Shown: positions 45,249-55,389 of the stretch, one piece after another
Position numbering within the stretch: position 1 is the stretch's first letter
Layout of the letters: every line of letters starts with the position of its first letter
Assembly: GCF_000717595.1 (NCBI RefSeq)
Contig: NZ_JNZO01000010.1
Span: 1 to 64,000, forward strand
DNA from: Streptomyces flavochromogenes
GTDB lineage: Bacteria; Actinomycetota; Actinomycetes; Streptomycetales; Streptomycetaceae
Direction: 5' to 3'
Length of the DNA: 64,000 nucleotides
Program-made: the position numbers and the translations under genes
The notes under the pieces: generated by a model
Seen by the model: only the letters and a program-made list of their open reading frames with translations
The model's database searches: none
What the model was told of the DNA's origin: nothing

Positions 45249-45392
45249 GCGGGCGGAAGGAGCGAGCGCTCCTCCCGGGGAGAACTTCGGGGGCCCGGAC
45301 CCCCTCCGGTTCCCCGAATTCACTCGCGGTCGCGGCACCCGGATCGCTTCCGGTCCGGCTCGAATCGCGGGGACTCACCCGGCGACCAGCCA

Positions 45393-46550
45393 TGATCGCG
45401 ACGGACAAGGGGCTTCTGCCCCAGGTCGACGGCGCGGTGGATTCTGCCGGTCGGACCGCCCGGCGATCGTCGACACCGTCCGCTTCTTCGCCGGAGCGGC
45501 GCGGACCCTGCCGGGCGCCGCGGCGGGCGAGTACACCGAGGGCCGCACGTCGCTCCTGCGCCGCGAACCGGTCGGCGTGTGCGCCCAGATCACTCCGTGG
45601 AACTACCCCCTGATGATGGCGGCCTGGAAGATCGCCCCGGCGATCGCGGCCGGGAACACCACCGTGCTCAAGCCGGCCGACACCACCCCCTCCTCGGCGG
45701 TCCTCCTGGCCCGCACACGGCGGGCCACCTCCCTCCGGGCGTACTCAACGTCGTCTGCGGCGACCGCGACACCGGCCGGGCGCTCACCGCACACCGGGAC
45801 GTCGCGCTGATCGCCGTCACCGGCAGCGTACGGGCGGGGCAGGAGATCGGGGCCGCGGCGGCAGCGGGCCTCAAACGACTGCACCTGGAGCTCGGCGGGA
45901 ACGCCCCGGTCATCGTCCACGACGACGTGGACGTGGAGGCCGCCGCCGCGGCCATCGCCCAGGTCGCGTACTACAACGCCGGCCAGGACTGCACCGCACC
46001 CAGCCGCCTGCTGGTCCACGAACGCGTGCACGACGCGTTCCTCGCGGCCTTCGCCGCCGCGACGGCCGCCCCGGCGTACCGTGAGGCCACCTACGGCCCC
46101 CTGAACAGCGCAGCCCAACTGGCTACGGTGGAGGGCCTCTTGAGCCGCCTCCCGTCCCACGCCGAGATCGTCACAGGGGGAGAGGCCGTCCCGGGCCCCG
46201 GCTTCTTCCACCGGGCGACGGTCGTGGCCGGTGTCCGGCAGGAGGACGAGATCGTCCAGGAGGAGACGTTCGCGCCCGTGGTGACGGTCCAGCCCTTCCG
46301 TACCGAAGAGGAGTCACTCCACCTCGCCAACGACGTCCGCTTCGGCCTCGCCGCCGGCCTCTGGACCGCGAACCACGACCGCGCGATGCGCGCCACTCGC
46401 GCCCTCCGTACGGGCATCGTCTGGGTCAACACCCACGGCACCACCGTCTCCGAAATGCCCCACGGCGGCGTCGCCCACTCCGGCTACGGCAGCGACCTCT
46501 CCCTGGCGGGCCTCCTGGACTACACCCACCCGAAGCACGTCATGCTCTAA
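45393..46550 (+). pseudogene. aldehyde dehydrogenase (aminobutyraldehyde type), N-truncated and frameshifted
   Basis: The frame ending 45810 carries [38 protein letters not shown] and [19 protein letters not shown]. Near 45711-45722 the reading frame shifts, and the frame to 46550 continues with [30 protein letters not shown], the catalytic Cys in AGQDCTAPSRLLVHE, EETFAPVV, and a C-terminal MPHGGVAHSGYGSD follow. The catalytic Glu and Cys survive, but about 120 N-terminal residues are missing and at least one frameshift (a second may lie near 45440) breaks the gene. The best match is gamma-aminobutyraldehyde dehydrogenase-like. If sequenced correctly it is inactive. Confidence 0.8.
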
Positions 46551-46729
46551 CCGACGGGCTGCGCCGGAGGGGACCCGCGGGACGCGACGGGACCGGCCGG
46601 CCGTACGCCGATACGGGGCCGACAGGCCTTGGTCCGGACGGTCTACTTCGCCGGGTTCGGGCGGCCGGAGGCTTCCATACTGGCCGTCGGTAGCCCCGAC
46701 GACGGGGCGTCACGACGAAGGAGCACGCG

Positions 46730-46987
46730 ATGAACCCACCACCGCCCGAGGAGACCGGCTGCCAGATGATGAAGCGCCTCGCGAAGGAGCTGGAGAAGGG
46801 CATCGAGAAGAGCGGGAAGCTCGCGCAGGAACTCAGGGCGAGGATCGCCGGGCTGGAGGCGCAGGCGAACCCGGACCAGGCGCAGATCGACGCCCTCAAG
46901 CAGGCCCTGGAGCGCCTCGAACAGAAGATCGAGGACGACCGCGTGGCCCTGTCGGACCTGGAGACCGTGATCAGCGAGAACTGCTAG
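46730..46987 (+). CDS. small coiled-coil protein, 85 aa
   Basis: MNPPPPEETGCQMMKRLAK, then an uninterrupted heptad helix (ELEKGIEKSGKLAQEL, LEAQANPDQAQIDALKQALE, LEQKIEDDRVALSD), ending SENC. The ATG has AAGGAG at good spacing. Two Cys (residues ~11 and 85) at opposite ends could link dimers. A single soluble gene with no named family. Confidence 0.8.
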   Translation: MNPPPPEETGCQMMKRLAKELEKGIEKSGKLAQELRARIAGLEAQANPDQAQIDALKQALERLEQKIEDDRVALSDLETVISENC

Positions 46988-47100
46988 GAGCGTTCCTTCC
47001 GTCATCGGACGACGCTCCGCCGCCGGGCCCCACCGCCGGGGCCTTCGACCGTCTCCTGGCAGCGGCCGAGGCCCGGGGCGGAAGCGGACCGGTCGGCCGC

Positions 47101-47952
47101 TCAGCCTTGATAGGTGGCGGCCGCGAGCTGAACGAACGACCGGATCAACGGATTCCGGTCCTTCTCGTGCCACGCCGCGACCACCCGGCTCGCCGGCATG
47201 TCGCTCAGTGGGACCACGGTGAGCCCCGTGCCCGGCTCGTGGTCCAGGAGGGTGATGCCGATCGTGCCGTTCCACAGGACGGCCTGCCGGCATTCCTGGA
47301 CGGCGCGCACGACGGGACCCCGACGAGGCTCTCCGCCGCTCCAGTACGACTGCCACGCGGGGTCCGTCCCCTCCGGGAACCGGAACCAGCGGCGGTCCGC
47401 CAGGTCGGCCAGCCGCAGGCTGTCGCGGCCGGCCAGTGGATCGTCGGCGCGCAGCAGCGCTCCCACCGGGTCGGCGCGCAGCGTGCGCACGGTCAGGCCC
47501 GTCTCGTCGAACGGCCCACGGGTCAGGGCGAGATCGACAAGTCCGGAGTGCAGACCGCAGGTGGGATCGGCGAGGTCGGTCTCGCGGACCCGTACCTCGA
47601 CCTGTGGGTGGCGCCGGCGGCAGGCGTCGGCCAGCCGGGCGATGTCCGGGTCGGCGCTGTCGCCCAGGACGCCGACGGTGACGCGCGCGGCGCCGGCCGC
47701 GACGGCCACGCGTTCACGCACCCGATCGGCCTGATCGAGCAGGGTGCGTGCCTCCTCGAGGAGCACCGCGCCCACCGGCGTGAGCGTGACACCGGCGGAC
47801 GACCGGTCGAACAGCACGGCGCCGACCTCGGCTTCGAGCCGCTTGATCGACCGACTGAGTGGCGGCTGACTCATGTGCAGCCGGACCGCGGCCCTCCCGA
47901 AGTGGAGTTCCTCGGCGACCGCGACGAAGTAGCGCAGCGTGCGTAGCTCCAT
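47101..47952 (-). CDS. LysR-family transcriptional regulator
   Basis: 283 residues from MELRTLRYFVAVAEELHFGR. An N-terminal winged helix (AAVRLHMSQPPLSRSIKRLE, DRSSAGVTLTPVGAVLLEEA) precedes a substrate-binding domain. An Arg/Lys-rich residue pattern and a C-terminal EKDRNPLIRSFVQLA end it. Length is normal. No obvious target; the secreted hydrolase at 48102 is on the same strand, upstream, and about 150 bases away, so regulation of that gene is possible but unproven. Confidence 0.9.
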   Translation of the reverse strand: MELRTLRYFVAVAEELHFGRAAVRLHMSQPPLSRSIKRLEAEVGAVLFDRSSAGVTLTPVGAVLLEEARTLLDQADRVRERVAVAAGAARVTVGVLGDSADPDIARLADACRRRHPQVEVRVRETDLADPTCGLHSGLVDLALTRGPFDETGLTVRTLRADPVGALLRADDPLAGRDSLRLADLADRRWFRFPEGTDPAWQSYWSGGEPRRGPVVRAVQECRQAVLWNGTIGITLLDHEPGTGLTVVPLSDMPASRVVAAWHEKDRNPLIRSFVQLAAATYQG

Positions 47953-48101
47953 GGCACGACGATATCCGCGGGGTGTCGAACCCGCGGAATCGGTCTTCGG
48001 ACCTCGCCGTGCCCTGGTGGTGGAACCGATGCCGGCGCCCGGTCGGCCTGCCCCCTCGCCTACGGCGGCCTTCGCGTCGGCGTGCGGCGGACAGGAAGTG
48101 G

Positions 48102-49577
48102 TCAGGGAGCGATGCCGACGCCGGGCAGCCTGCCCCACGTCTTCTCCTGCTTGGCGGTCAACGCGGGCCAAGTGAGGCCTCCGGGGCGCGGGTTGACTCG
48201 CGTGGCGTAGCTGCGAGGTGTGAAGGCCGGATCGTAGAAGCAGCCGGTGCCGTACGTGGCGTCGAAGCGGCGGCAGGCCGACGCGATCGAGGCCGGGTTC
48301 GGCTTCCTTCCGGTGCGGACCCAGCTGTCCAGTGCGGCGATGGAGTTGGCGTACTCGGCCGTGCTCAGTCCGCTGTGCTCGTGCTCGTCCGTGAAGGTCT
48401 GCACGAGGTGTCTCGCCCGTCCTGTGCCATGCAGCGAAGCGGCGTACGCGGCCTCGTGCTCGACGAACGCGGTCGGGTCGTCGATCGCGTGGAGGGTGAG
48501 GACGGGCACGGACACCCGACCGGTGAGGTCACTGTCGTACGACAGGTCCCGGGCGGCGGTGGGGTCGGCCGAGAAGCGTTCCACTCCGGCGTTGAGGGCG
48601 GTGTCGTCGTGGGAGCCGGAGTAGACGACGTCCTGGTTGGAGAACGGGTTCCGCCCGCCGAGGCGGTGGTGCACGATGTCCCGGAACGTGAACGTGGCGA
48701 ATCTCAGATGCGACTCCAGCGTCCGCTCGGGGATCTTGGTCACGGCGAGGATGTCGTCGAGACGGCGCTGCTGGAGCGCCGTGCGCTGGTCGTGAGGCGA
48801 GGAGAACCCGGTGCACTCCTGCAGCCTGGCGCGCAGGCCTGTCGGCGTCATGGTCGAGTCCGCACGCAGTCCCCTCCACAGCGGGTACGGGACCTCGGAC
48901 GGCCTCGGATGGTTCTGGCAGTAGTACTGATAGACGGCACGCAGGTCCACCCGGTAGTCGTACCCCCTGGAGCCGCCGCCGAGGACTCCGTTGGTGAGGA
49001 GCGCGCCGTCGTAGGGGCCGTGCTTCTCGGCGCCGTACGTCTCGATGACCTTGGCTGCGACGTTCCCGCCCCACGACTGGCCGTGTACGTACGTGCGCCG
49101 CGGTTTGCGGAACTCCTCGACGAACAGCCGTCGCAGGGCCTCTGTGTCGGCGGCTGCCATCCTCGTTCCGTATCCGCCGCGCCGGTACGAGGAACCGGCC
49201 CAGGCGTAGCCCTGGTCCACCATGACGGACCAGCGCTCGAGGTCACCGATGCTGCGGGTGGGATCGGACTCCTCGCCCAGGTCCGGGCCGCCGTGGGCGT
49301 GCACCACGAGCGAACCGTTCCATATCCTCGGGACGGCGATCGCGTAGTAGGCGCCCTCCGTGCTCCGCCCGGTGTAACAGGTCGCCTTCCCCACCAGGTT
49401 CGCCGGACACGCGGTGGCTTCCGGCTGTCCGGCGGGCGCTGTCGCGGCGGCGGTGGGGATCGCGGGGAGGGCGAACGCGGCGGCCACCGCGATGCCGAGC
49501 GCCCCGGTCACCGCTGCGCGCATCCGACCGCGGGGGACGGATCGAAGACGCCGTAGCCATGCGCCTGGCTTTTCCAT
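48102..49577 (-). CDS. secreted alpha/beta hydrolase (tannase/feruloyl esterase-like)
   Basis: 491 residues from MEKPGAWLRRLRSVPRGRM. A signal segment (AAVTGALGIAVAAAFALPAIPTAAA) precedes the mature enzyme: HAHGGPDLGEESDPTRS, the elbow YVHGQSWGGNVAAKV (Ser about 167), a Cys-containing lid (TGFSSPHDQRTAL), a C-terminal VLTLHAIDDPTAFVEHEAAY Asp, and DEHEHSGLSTAEY His. It resembles exported esterases that act on plant or soil esters. The substrate is not identifiable. Six Cys residues suggest disulfides. Confidence 0.85.
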   Translation of the reverse strand: MEKPGAWLRRLRSVPRGRMRAAVTGALGIAVAAAFALPAIPTAAATAPAGQPEATACPANLVGKATCYTGRSTEGAYYAIAVPRIWNGSLVVHAHGGPDLGEESDPTRSIGDLERWSVMVDQGYAWAGSSYRRGGYGTRMAAADTEALRRLFVEEFRKPRRTYVHGQSWGGNVAAKVIETYGAEKHGPYDGALLTNGVLGGGSRGYDYRVDLRAVYQYYCQNHPRPSEVPYPLWRGLRADSTMTPTGLRARLQECTGFSSPHDQRTALQQRRLDDILAVTKIPERTLESHLRFATFTFRDIVHHRLGGRNPFSNQDVVYSGSHDDTALNAGVERFSADPTAARDLSYDSDLTGRVSVPVLTLHAIDDPTAFVEHEAAYAASLHGTGRARHLVQTFTDEHEHSGLSTAEYANSIAALDSWVRTGRKPNPASIASACRRFDATYGTGCFYDPAFTPRSYATRVNPRPGGLTWPALTAKQEKTWGRLPGVGIAP

Positions 49578-50048
49578 GGGGGTGCCTCGTTCGTTCCGGG
49601 CGCGCCGGTCGCGCGGAGGGCTCGATGCTAGGCACGACACGGCGTCAACTGAACGGCGTCGGAATTGAATTCATATCGGTCGCGGCCCGACAGCCGGATC
49701 GGGGGCCTGGCGCGGCCTTCTGCTGGTCTCGGATGTACCGGCACGGCAAGGCGATGGCGGATGCACCACGCCTCCCGGCCGCTGGAGGCGGCCGGCGACG
49801 GCGCGGACGAACCGGGCATCGTGCTGGGTGGAACCGCCGGAGCGCTCGGGCCTCCGCTCGGGGGCCCACGTGGGGGCGCGCTCCATGGCGATGTGCGCTC
49901 GAAAGAGCGTACTTGATACCATATGAGCGGCGTATGCGTGGATTCGCCCCGACGGGGCAGTCGCACATCAGGCCCAGGAAGGGCGGAGGGAACGCCGGTC
50001 GGATCGATCAGCAGACCTGAAGATCGTCGAACTCGCACAGGAGACGCA
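49578..50048. other. intergenic stretch before the ligase gene
   Basis: About 470 bases. No gene is supported. An AT-rich region near 49660-49680 (GAATTGAATTCATAT) and another near 49910-49935 (TACTTGATACCATATG) could hold promoters for the divergent hydrolase and the ligase. Confidence 0.4.
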
Positions 50049-51224
50049 GTGGTCGTCCGAATAGGTGTCGAAGAAGAGTTCCATGTCATCGATGTCGAGA
50101 GCGGCGCGCTGGCGCCCCGGGCCGACGCCGTACTGGGGCGGCTCTCCCGGCACAGGAGTACCTACACGCAGGAGTTCCCCCAGTCCGTCGTCGAGTCGAA
50201 CAGCGGTGTCCACGCGCGTCTCGACGAGCTCTACGCGGACCTGACCGGGTCGCGGCGGCGCCTGAACGCGGCCGCCTCCTCTCAGGGGCTTGCGGTGATG
50301 GCGGCGGGGGCGGCCCCCATCGCGCGACTCGGAGCCGTACCGGCGACCGACGACGCCCGGTACCAGGCCATGAGGGAGGAGTACCGGCGCGTCGCCGACG
50401 AGCAGCTGATATGCGGCGCCCAGGTCCACGTGGACGTCCCCGACCGGGACACCGCCGTACGGGCGCTCTGCGCGATCAACCCGTGGCTTCCGCCCCTTCT
50501 GGCGCTGTCCGCGAGCTCCCCCTACTGGCTCGGCGCCGACACCGGCTACGCGAGCTGGCGCACCATGATCTGGCAGCGCTGGCCCACCTCCGGACCGGCC
50601 GGATGCTTCACCGGTGCCGAGGAGTACGACGCCGCGGTCGAGGAGCTGATCGTCAGCGGCGTCATCAGCGACCCGGGAATGATCTACTACGACATCCGCC
50701 CCTCCGCCCATCTGCAGACGCTCGAACTGCGCATCTGCGACGCCTGCCCGCGCGTCGAGACCGTGGTGCTGATCGCGGCCCTGTTCCGGGCACTCGTCGT
50801 CGACGCCTGCGCCCAGGCCGAGGCAGGCGACGACGCCGACTGCGACGACCGGCACGAATGGCTCCGCACGGCGACCTGGCGCGCCGCGCGATCCGGCCTG
50901 GAGGGCGACCTGATCGACCCCGCCACCCACGCGCCCGCACCCGCTCCCGACGTCGTACGCGGCGTGCTACGACGCCTGCGGCCGTCACTGGAGGCGCACG
51001 GGGACTGGGACCTCGTCCAGAGCCTGGCCGAGGAGACCCTGGCCCGAGGCAGCGCCGCCCACCGCCTCCGCCGAGCGGTGTCCGAGGACGACCTGCTCGC
51101 CGCCGTGGACCTGTTCCTTGCCGAGACCCGGGGCGAGGACCGTGGCCGCAAGCCGCTCGGCCCCCGGCGCGGGGCGACCCGCTCCCGAGCGAAGGGCATG
51201 CCGGCGAAGGCCTACCGGAGGTGA
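50049..51224 (+). CDS. YbdK-type carboxylate-amine ligase (GCS2-like)
   Basis: 391 residues from the GTG of MVVRIGVEEEFHVID, with AGGAGA at 50038-50043. It has the family signature GVEEEFHVID (metal-site Glu cluster), TYTQEFPQSVVESNSGVH, ICGAQVHVDVPDRDTAVRAL and LPPLLALSASSPYW. The family (TIGR02050, glutamate-cysteine-ligase-like) joins a carboxylate to an amine using ATP; YbdK has weak glutamate-cysteine ligase activity, and relatives make other amide bonds. It is the first gene of the presumed operon 50.0-55.3 kb, 265 bases before the amidotransferase. Confidence 0.9.
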   Translation: MVVRIGVEEEFHVIDVESGALAPRADAVLGRLSRHRSTYTQEFPQSVVESNSGVHARLDELYADLTGSRRRLNAAASSQGLAVMAAGAAPIARLGAVPATDDARYQAMREEYRRVADEQLICGAQVHVDVPDRDTAVRALCAINPWLPPLLALSASSPYWLGADTGYASWRTMIWQRWPTSGPAGCFTGAEEYDAAVEELIVSGVISDPGMIYYDIRPSAHLQTLELRICDACPRVETVVLIAALFRALVVDACAQAEAGDDADCDDRHEWLRTATWRAARSGLEGDLIDPATHAPAPAPDVVRGVLRRLRPSLEAHGDWDLVQSLAEETLARGSAAHRLRRAVSEDDLLAAVDLFLAETRGEDRGRKPLGPRRGATRSRAKGMPAKAYRR

Positions 51225-51489
51225 CTCACCGGCCCGGACGACCACGCGGATCGACCCGCGCGAACCACCCACGCACGAACCACCCATGGGGCACGAGGGC
51301 CGTCGGCCTCGCCTGTCGCGAACCGGCCACCCCCTGCCCTCGGACGGCGCATCGAGGAGAGAACCACAACATGCTGATGTCGGACGTCGTGTTGAGAAGA
51401 ACAGGACTCATGCGGACACGCGCACTCCCCACGCCGCCCCGGGTGTCTCCGGGGCACGCACCGATGTCCGCCTGCCGGGGAGGTGCCGG

Positions 51490-53274
51490 GTGTGCGGCTT
51501 GAGCGGTGAGATCCGCTTCGACGAGAGACGGCCCGATCTGGCGGCGGTCGAGCGCATGACCGACCGGATGGCGGCCCGCGGCCCGGACGGCCGGGGCATG
51601 TGGTCCCAGGGAGCCGTCGCGCTGGGCCATCGACGCCTGAAGATCATCGACCTGTCGGAACGCGGGGCGCAGCCGATGACGGACAGTGAGGCGCAGATGA
51701 CCTGTGCCTTCAACGGCTGCATCTACAACTACCGGCAACTGCGCGAGGAACTGCGGCGGCTGGGCCACCACTTCGTCACCACGTCCGACACCGAGGTGGT
51801 GATCAAGGCCTACCGCGAGTGGGGCGCCGACTTCGTCCAGCACCTCGTCGGCATGTTCGCGGTGGCGCTGGTGGAACACGACACGGGCAGGCTCGTGCTC
51901 GCCCGTGACCGGCTGGGCATCAAGCCCCTCTACCTGGCCGAACTGCCCGGCCGGCTGCGCTTCGCCTCCACGCTCCCGGCCCTGCTCGCCGGCGGCGGGG
52001 TGGACACCTCGCTCGACCCGGTCGCCGTGCACCAGTACATGAGCTGGCACGCCACGGTCGCCGCACCGCGCACCGTCCTGGCCGGAGTGCGCAAGCTCCC
52101 GCCCGCGACCGTCCGTGTCGTGGAACGCGACGGAACGTATCGCGACCACCGCTACTGGCAGCCCTCGTACACGCGGCGCGACGACTTCGACGGGATGGGG
52201 CCCACCGACTGGAGGGACGCCGTCCTCGCCGCGCTCAGGACGGCCGTCCGCCGACGGACGGTGGCCGACGTACCCGTGGGCGTCCTGTTGTCGGGCGGCC
52301 TCGACTCCAGCCTCATCGTGGCGCTGCTGGCCGAGGAGGGGCAGCACGACCTGGCGACGTTCAGCGTGGGATTCGAGTCGGAGGCGGGCGAGGAGGGTGA
52401 CGAATTCGCCTACTCCGACCAGGTCTCGCGGCTCTTCGACACGGACCACCACCAGCTGATGGTGCCGTCGGACCGGGTCTCCACCGCCCTGGGCGGTGCG
52501 ATCGCCGCCATGAGCGAGCCGATGGTGAGCCACGACGTCGTCGCCTTCCACCTCCTCTCGGAACTGGTCTCCAAGGAGATCAGCGTCGTGCAGAGCGGCC
52601 AGGGGGCCGACGAGGTGTTCGCCGGCTACCACTGGTACCCCGCGCTGGCGGGCGTCGAGCGGGCGGAGGAGCCCCGGAGGTACGAAGAGGTCTACTTCGA
52701 CCGCTCGCATGCCGACCTCGCGAAGATCCTGCAGCCGCACATGCTGCCCGACCACGACGCGTCCGCCGAGTTCGTCCACACGCACATGGCGGCGCCGGGC
52801 GCCGAGACCGCACTGGACGCGGCACTCCGGCTCGACACCCACGTCATGCTCGTGGACGACCCGGTCAAGCGGGTCGACAACATGACCATGGACTGGGGGC
52901 TGGAGGCGCGGGTGCCCTTCCTCGACCACGAGCTGGTCGAGCTGGCGGCCGCCTGCCCGCCCGAACTGAAACTCGCCGAAGGCGGCAAGGGCGTGCTCAA
53001 GCAGGCCGGGCGCACCGTGCTCCCGCACACCATCGTCGACCGTCCCAAGGGCTACTTCCCCGTGCCGGCCATCCGCCACATGGCGGGTCCCGTGCTCGAA
53101 CGCGTACGGGAGTCCCTGTCCGCGCCGGAGGCCCGTTCCCGCGGCCTCTTCCGCGAGGAGTACGTGGCCTCGCTGCTGGCGGCACCCGACGACCACCGCA
53201 CGAACCGAGGGGCGAACGCCCTGTGGCAAGTAGCGTTGTTGGAGACATGGCTGCAGACGCACGGAATCAACTGA
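51490..53274 (+). CDS. N-acetylglutaminylglutamine-type (asparagine-synthase-like) amidotransferase
   Basis: 594 residues from the GTG of VCGLSGEIRFD, putting the catalytic Cys at position 2, which fixes the start; GGGAGG lies upstream. The glutaminase domain (about 2-190: RGPDGRG, CAFNGCIYNY, SDTEVV) is followed by the synthetase with the PP-loop LSGGLDSSLI near 267 and GQGADEVFAGYHWYP near 368. The length and the GATase-first order fit the trio amidotransferase of the N-acetylglutaminylglutamine amide pathway. The partner genes differ from that pathway; see findings. Confidence 0.9.
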   Translation: MCGLSGEIRFDERRPDLAAVERMTDRMAARGPDGRGMWSQGAVALGHRRLKIIDLSERGAQPMTDSEAQMTCAFNGCIYNYRQLREELRRLGHHFVTTSDTEVVIKAYREWGADFVQHLVGMFAVALVEHDTGRLVLARDRLGIKPLYLAELPGRLRFASTLPALLAGGGVDTSLDPVAVHQYMSWHATVAAPRTVLAGVRKLPPATVRVVERDGTYRDHRYWQPSYTRRDDFDGMGPTDWRDAVLAALRTAVRRRTVADVPVGVLLSGGLDSSLIVALLAEEGQHDLATFSVGFESEAGEEGDEFAYSDQVSRLFDTDHHQLMVPSDRVSTALGGAIAAMSEPMVSHDVVAFHLLSELVSKEISVVQSGQGADEVFAGYHWYPALAGVERAEEPRRYEEVYFDRSHADLAKILQPHMLPDHDASAEFVHTHMAAPGAETALDAALRLDTHVMLVDDPVKRVDNMTMDWGLEARVPFLDHELVELAAACPPELKLAEGGKGVLKQAGRTVLPHTIVDRPKGYFPVPAIRHMAGPVLERVRESLSAPEARSRGLFREEYVASLLAAPDDHRTNRGANALWQVALLETWLQTHGIN

Positions 53275-55316
53275 CGGACGAGTCGGCGGCGCCGGCCCCC
53301 GTCCGGACGACGGCCCGCCCCGCGACGGCTCCCGTCGTGGCGCCGGTCGCCGACGCCGCCGGCCCGCGGGACACCCCACGGCCGAGGGTGGCCCACGGCT
53401 GCTGGTATCCCTCGCCCGACCCTCGAGGCGAGCACGTGGCGTTCATCTGCGACCGCGACGGCGCGCCACAGCTCTGGGCCGGGCCGGTGGGAAGCGACGA
53501 CGCGCACCTCCTCGACACCGGTCCGGATCACGTCACGGAGGTCTCCTGGTCCCCGGGCGGCGAATGGATCGCGTACACCGTGGCCCCTGGCGGGAGCGGT
53601 CACACACGTGTCCTCTGCGTCCGCCCCGACGGCTCGGACCGCAGGGTCCTGGCGGGCGCGGAACCTGGACGCTCGGCCTATCTGGGGTGCTGGGCCCGGG
53701 ACGGCTCGGCTCTCGCGGTGACGGTCGCCGAACCGGTCGGCGAGAGAGCCGGCCCGCTGACCGCCACGGACCGTCCCCCAGGCTGGACGGAACGCGACGG
53801 GCACGCGACCCTCCTCGACGGCATACGGCCGGGCGGGGCGGGCGACGGAACGACCGCGCCGGTCCGTGACCGGCTCACCGCGTACCTCGTCGATCCCGCG
53901 GGCACGACGGCCCCCCGGCTCCTCGCCGACGAGACCGGGGCGGCCACGCTGCGCGTGTGCGACATCAGCCAGGACGGGCGCCTGGCCCTGTTGCGCCGCG
54001 GGCCCCGGGCGAGGCGCGAAGCCGTGGTCGTCCGCACGGCGGACCAGGCGCCGACATGCGCGCTGCCGGTCGCCGACGGGGATCCGTGGATCGGCCGCTT
54101 CTCGTCCGACGCCCGCACGGTGTGGCTGCGCAGCAACCACGACCGGGAGTTCGCGGCGCTGCTCGCGCTCCGCCTCGACGGCGCCGACGAGCGGAAGGAC
54201 CTCGGCGTGGTGGTCGCGCGCGACGGCTGCGACCTCGAACTCCTCACCTTCGTGGAGGGCGACCGGCGCGCGGCCCTGGCCTGGAACGACGGAGGGACGA
54301 GCGTGCTCGAGACCCTCCCCCTGACGGCTGAGGGGAGCGCGCCGCCCGCGTTGCGCGAGGTGCCGTTGGCGCACGAGGTGGTCACCCGGGTGACGGCCGC
54401 GGGGCCGCACGGCATGGTGGTCGCCCTCTCGGGATCCCGGCGACGTCCCGGCGTGTGGGCCGTGCCGACTTCGGCGCCGCCCGCGCGTACGCCCTGGTCG
54501 GCGAGCGACGCCGCATCCGTGCCCCGAGGCCTTCCGCCCGCCCCGCCCGTACCACTTCGAGCCACGGCTCGCGACGGGCTGCTCCTCGGGGGCTGGTACC
54601 ACCGTGCCCCCGGCAGGTCCCCCGGTGAGCCGGCACCCTGCGTCGTACACCTGCACGGCGGCCCGGAGGAGCAGGAACGCCCGGTCTTCGACCCGCTCTA
54701 CCAGGAACTGCTCGGCCGGGGCATGGATGTCTTCGCCCCCGACGTCCGCGGCTCCTCCGGCTGGGGTCGCTCCTTCGTCGACGCCGACCTGGGCGAAGGG
54801 CGCTTCGCCGCGATCGACGACGTCGCCGACTGCGCGACCCACGCGGTCGCGTCAGGATTTGCCGATCCCCAGAGGCTGGCCGTGATGGGGCACTCGTACG
54901 GCGGCTACCTCACCCTGGCCTCACTCGTGTGGCACCCGCATCTCTTCCGTACGGGCATCACGGTGTGCGGGATGTCGGACTTCGCCACGTTCTTCGCCGG
55001 CACCGAGCCCTGGCTCGCGGAATCCGCCGCTCACAAGTACGGCCATCCCGAGCGGGACAGCGCGCTGCTGCGTGCGCTGTCGCCCATGAGCCGCGTCGAC
55101 GAGCTGCGTGTGCCCCTGCTCGCGGTGCACGGCGAGCACGACACGAACGTCCCGCCCGGCGAGTCCGAGCAGATCGTCAGCGCGGCGCGCGCAAGGGGGC
55201 TGGTAGCGGAACTCATGCTCCTGCGCGACGAGGGCCACGACTTCCGGCGTGCCGACAACCGGCGGCTGTTCCGGCGTGCCGCCGCGGAGTGGATGCAACG
55301 GTGGCTGCTCGGCTGA
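53247..55316 (+). CDS. S9 family prolyl oligopeptidase/acylaminoacyl peptidase
   Basis: 689 residues from MAADARNQLTDES (a GTG eight codons earlier is possible). It overlaps the end of the amidotransferase gene by 28 bases, so the two are likely translated together. An N-terminal beta-propeller (about 45-430; ISQDGRLAL and similar strands) precedes the alpha/beta hydrolase with LAVMGHSYGGYLTLASLV (Ser about 548), HGEHDTNVPPGE (Asp) and LLRDEGHDFRR (His). No signal peptide, so it is cytoplasmic. It may hydrolyse the peptide product of the neighbouring ligase and amidotransferase. Confidence 0.9.
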   Translation: MAADARNQLTDESAAPAPVRTTARPATAPVVAPVADAAGPRDTPRPRVAHGCWYPSPDPRGEHVAFICDRDGAPQLWAGPVGSDDAHLLDTGPDHVTEVSWSPGGEWIAYTVAPGGSGHTRVLCVRPDGSDRRVLAGAEPGRSAYLGCWARDGSALAVTVAEPVGERAGPLTATDRPPGWTERDGHATLLDGIRPGGAGDGTTAPVRDRLTAYLVDPAGTTAPRLLADETGAATLRVCDISQDGRLALLRRGPRARREAVVVRTADQAPTCALPVADGDPWIGRFSSDARTVWLRSNHDREFAALLALRLDGADERKDLGVVVARDGCDLELLTFVEGDRRAALAWNDGGTSVLETLPLTAEGSAPPALREVPLAHEVVTRVTAAGPHGMVVALSGSRRRPGVWAVPTSAPPARTPWSASDAASVPRGLPPAPPVPLRATARDGLLLGGWYHRAPGRSPGEPAPCVVHLHGGPEEQERPVFDPLYQELLGRGMDVFAPDVRGSSGWGRSFVDADLGEGRFAAIDDVADCATHAVASGFADPQRLAVMGHSYGGYLTLASLVWHPHLFRTGITVCGMSDFATFFAGTEPWLAESAAHKYGHPERDSALLRALSPMSRVDELRVPLLAVHGEHDTNVPPGESEQIVSAARARGLVAELMLLRDEGHDFRRADNRRLFRRAAAEWMQRWLLG

Positions 55317-55333
55317 GCCGCCGCGGCGGCTCA
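55314..55333. terminator. perfect 20-bp palindrome at the convergent gene ends
   Basis: TGAGCCGCCG and its complement form a 20-base perfect palindrome that includes the stop codon of the S9 peptidase gene. It lies between convergent genes (the next stop is at 55390) and probably ends transcription of the plus-strand operon. Confidence 0.6.
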
Positions 55334-55389
55334 GTCGCTCCGGGCGGGCGCGAGCCCCAGGCAGGGACGGACCTGCCCGCCCCGGGTGT

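Noticed and set aside
43149..45338. 729-codon version of the saccharopine-like protein
   Set aside because: The Rossmann loop starts at the ATG at 44411 with a good ribosome-binding site; the extension is antisense to the TetR gene.
53052..54842. 596-codon minus-strand frame opposite the S9 peptidase
   Set aside because: Antisense to a gene with all catalytic motifs; no recognisable domain or start signal.
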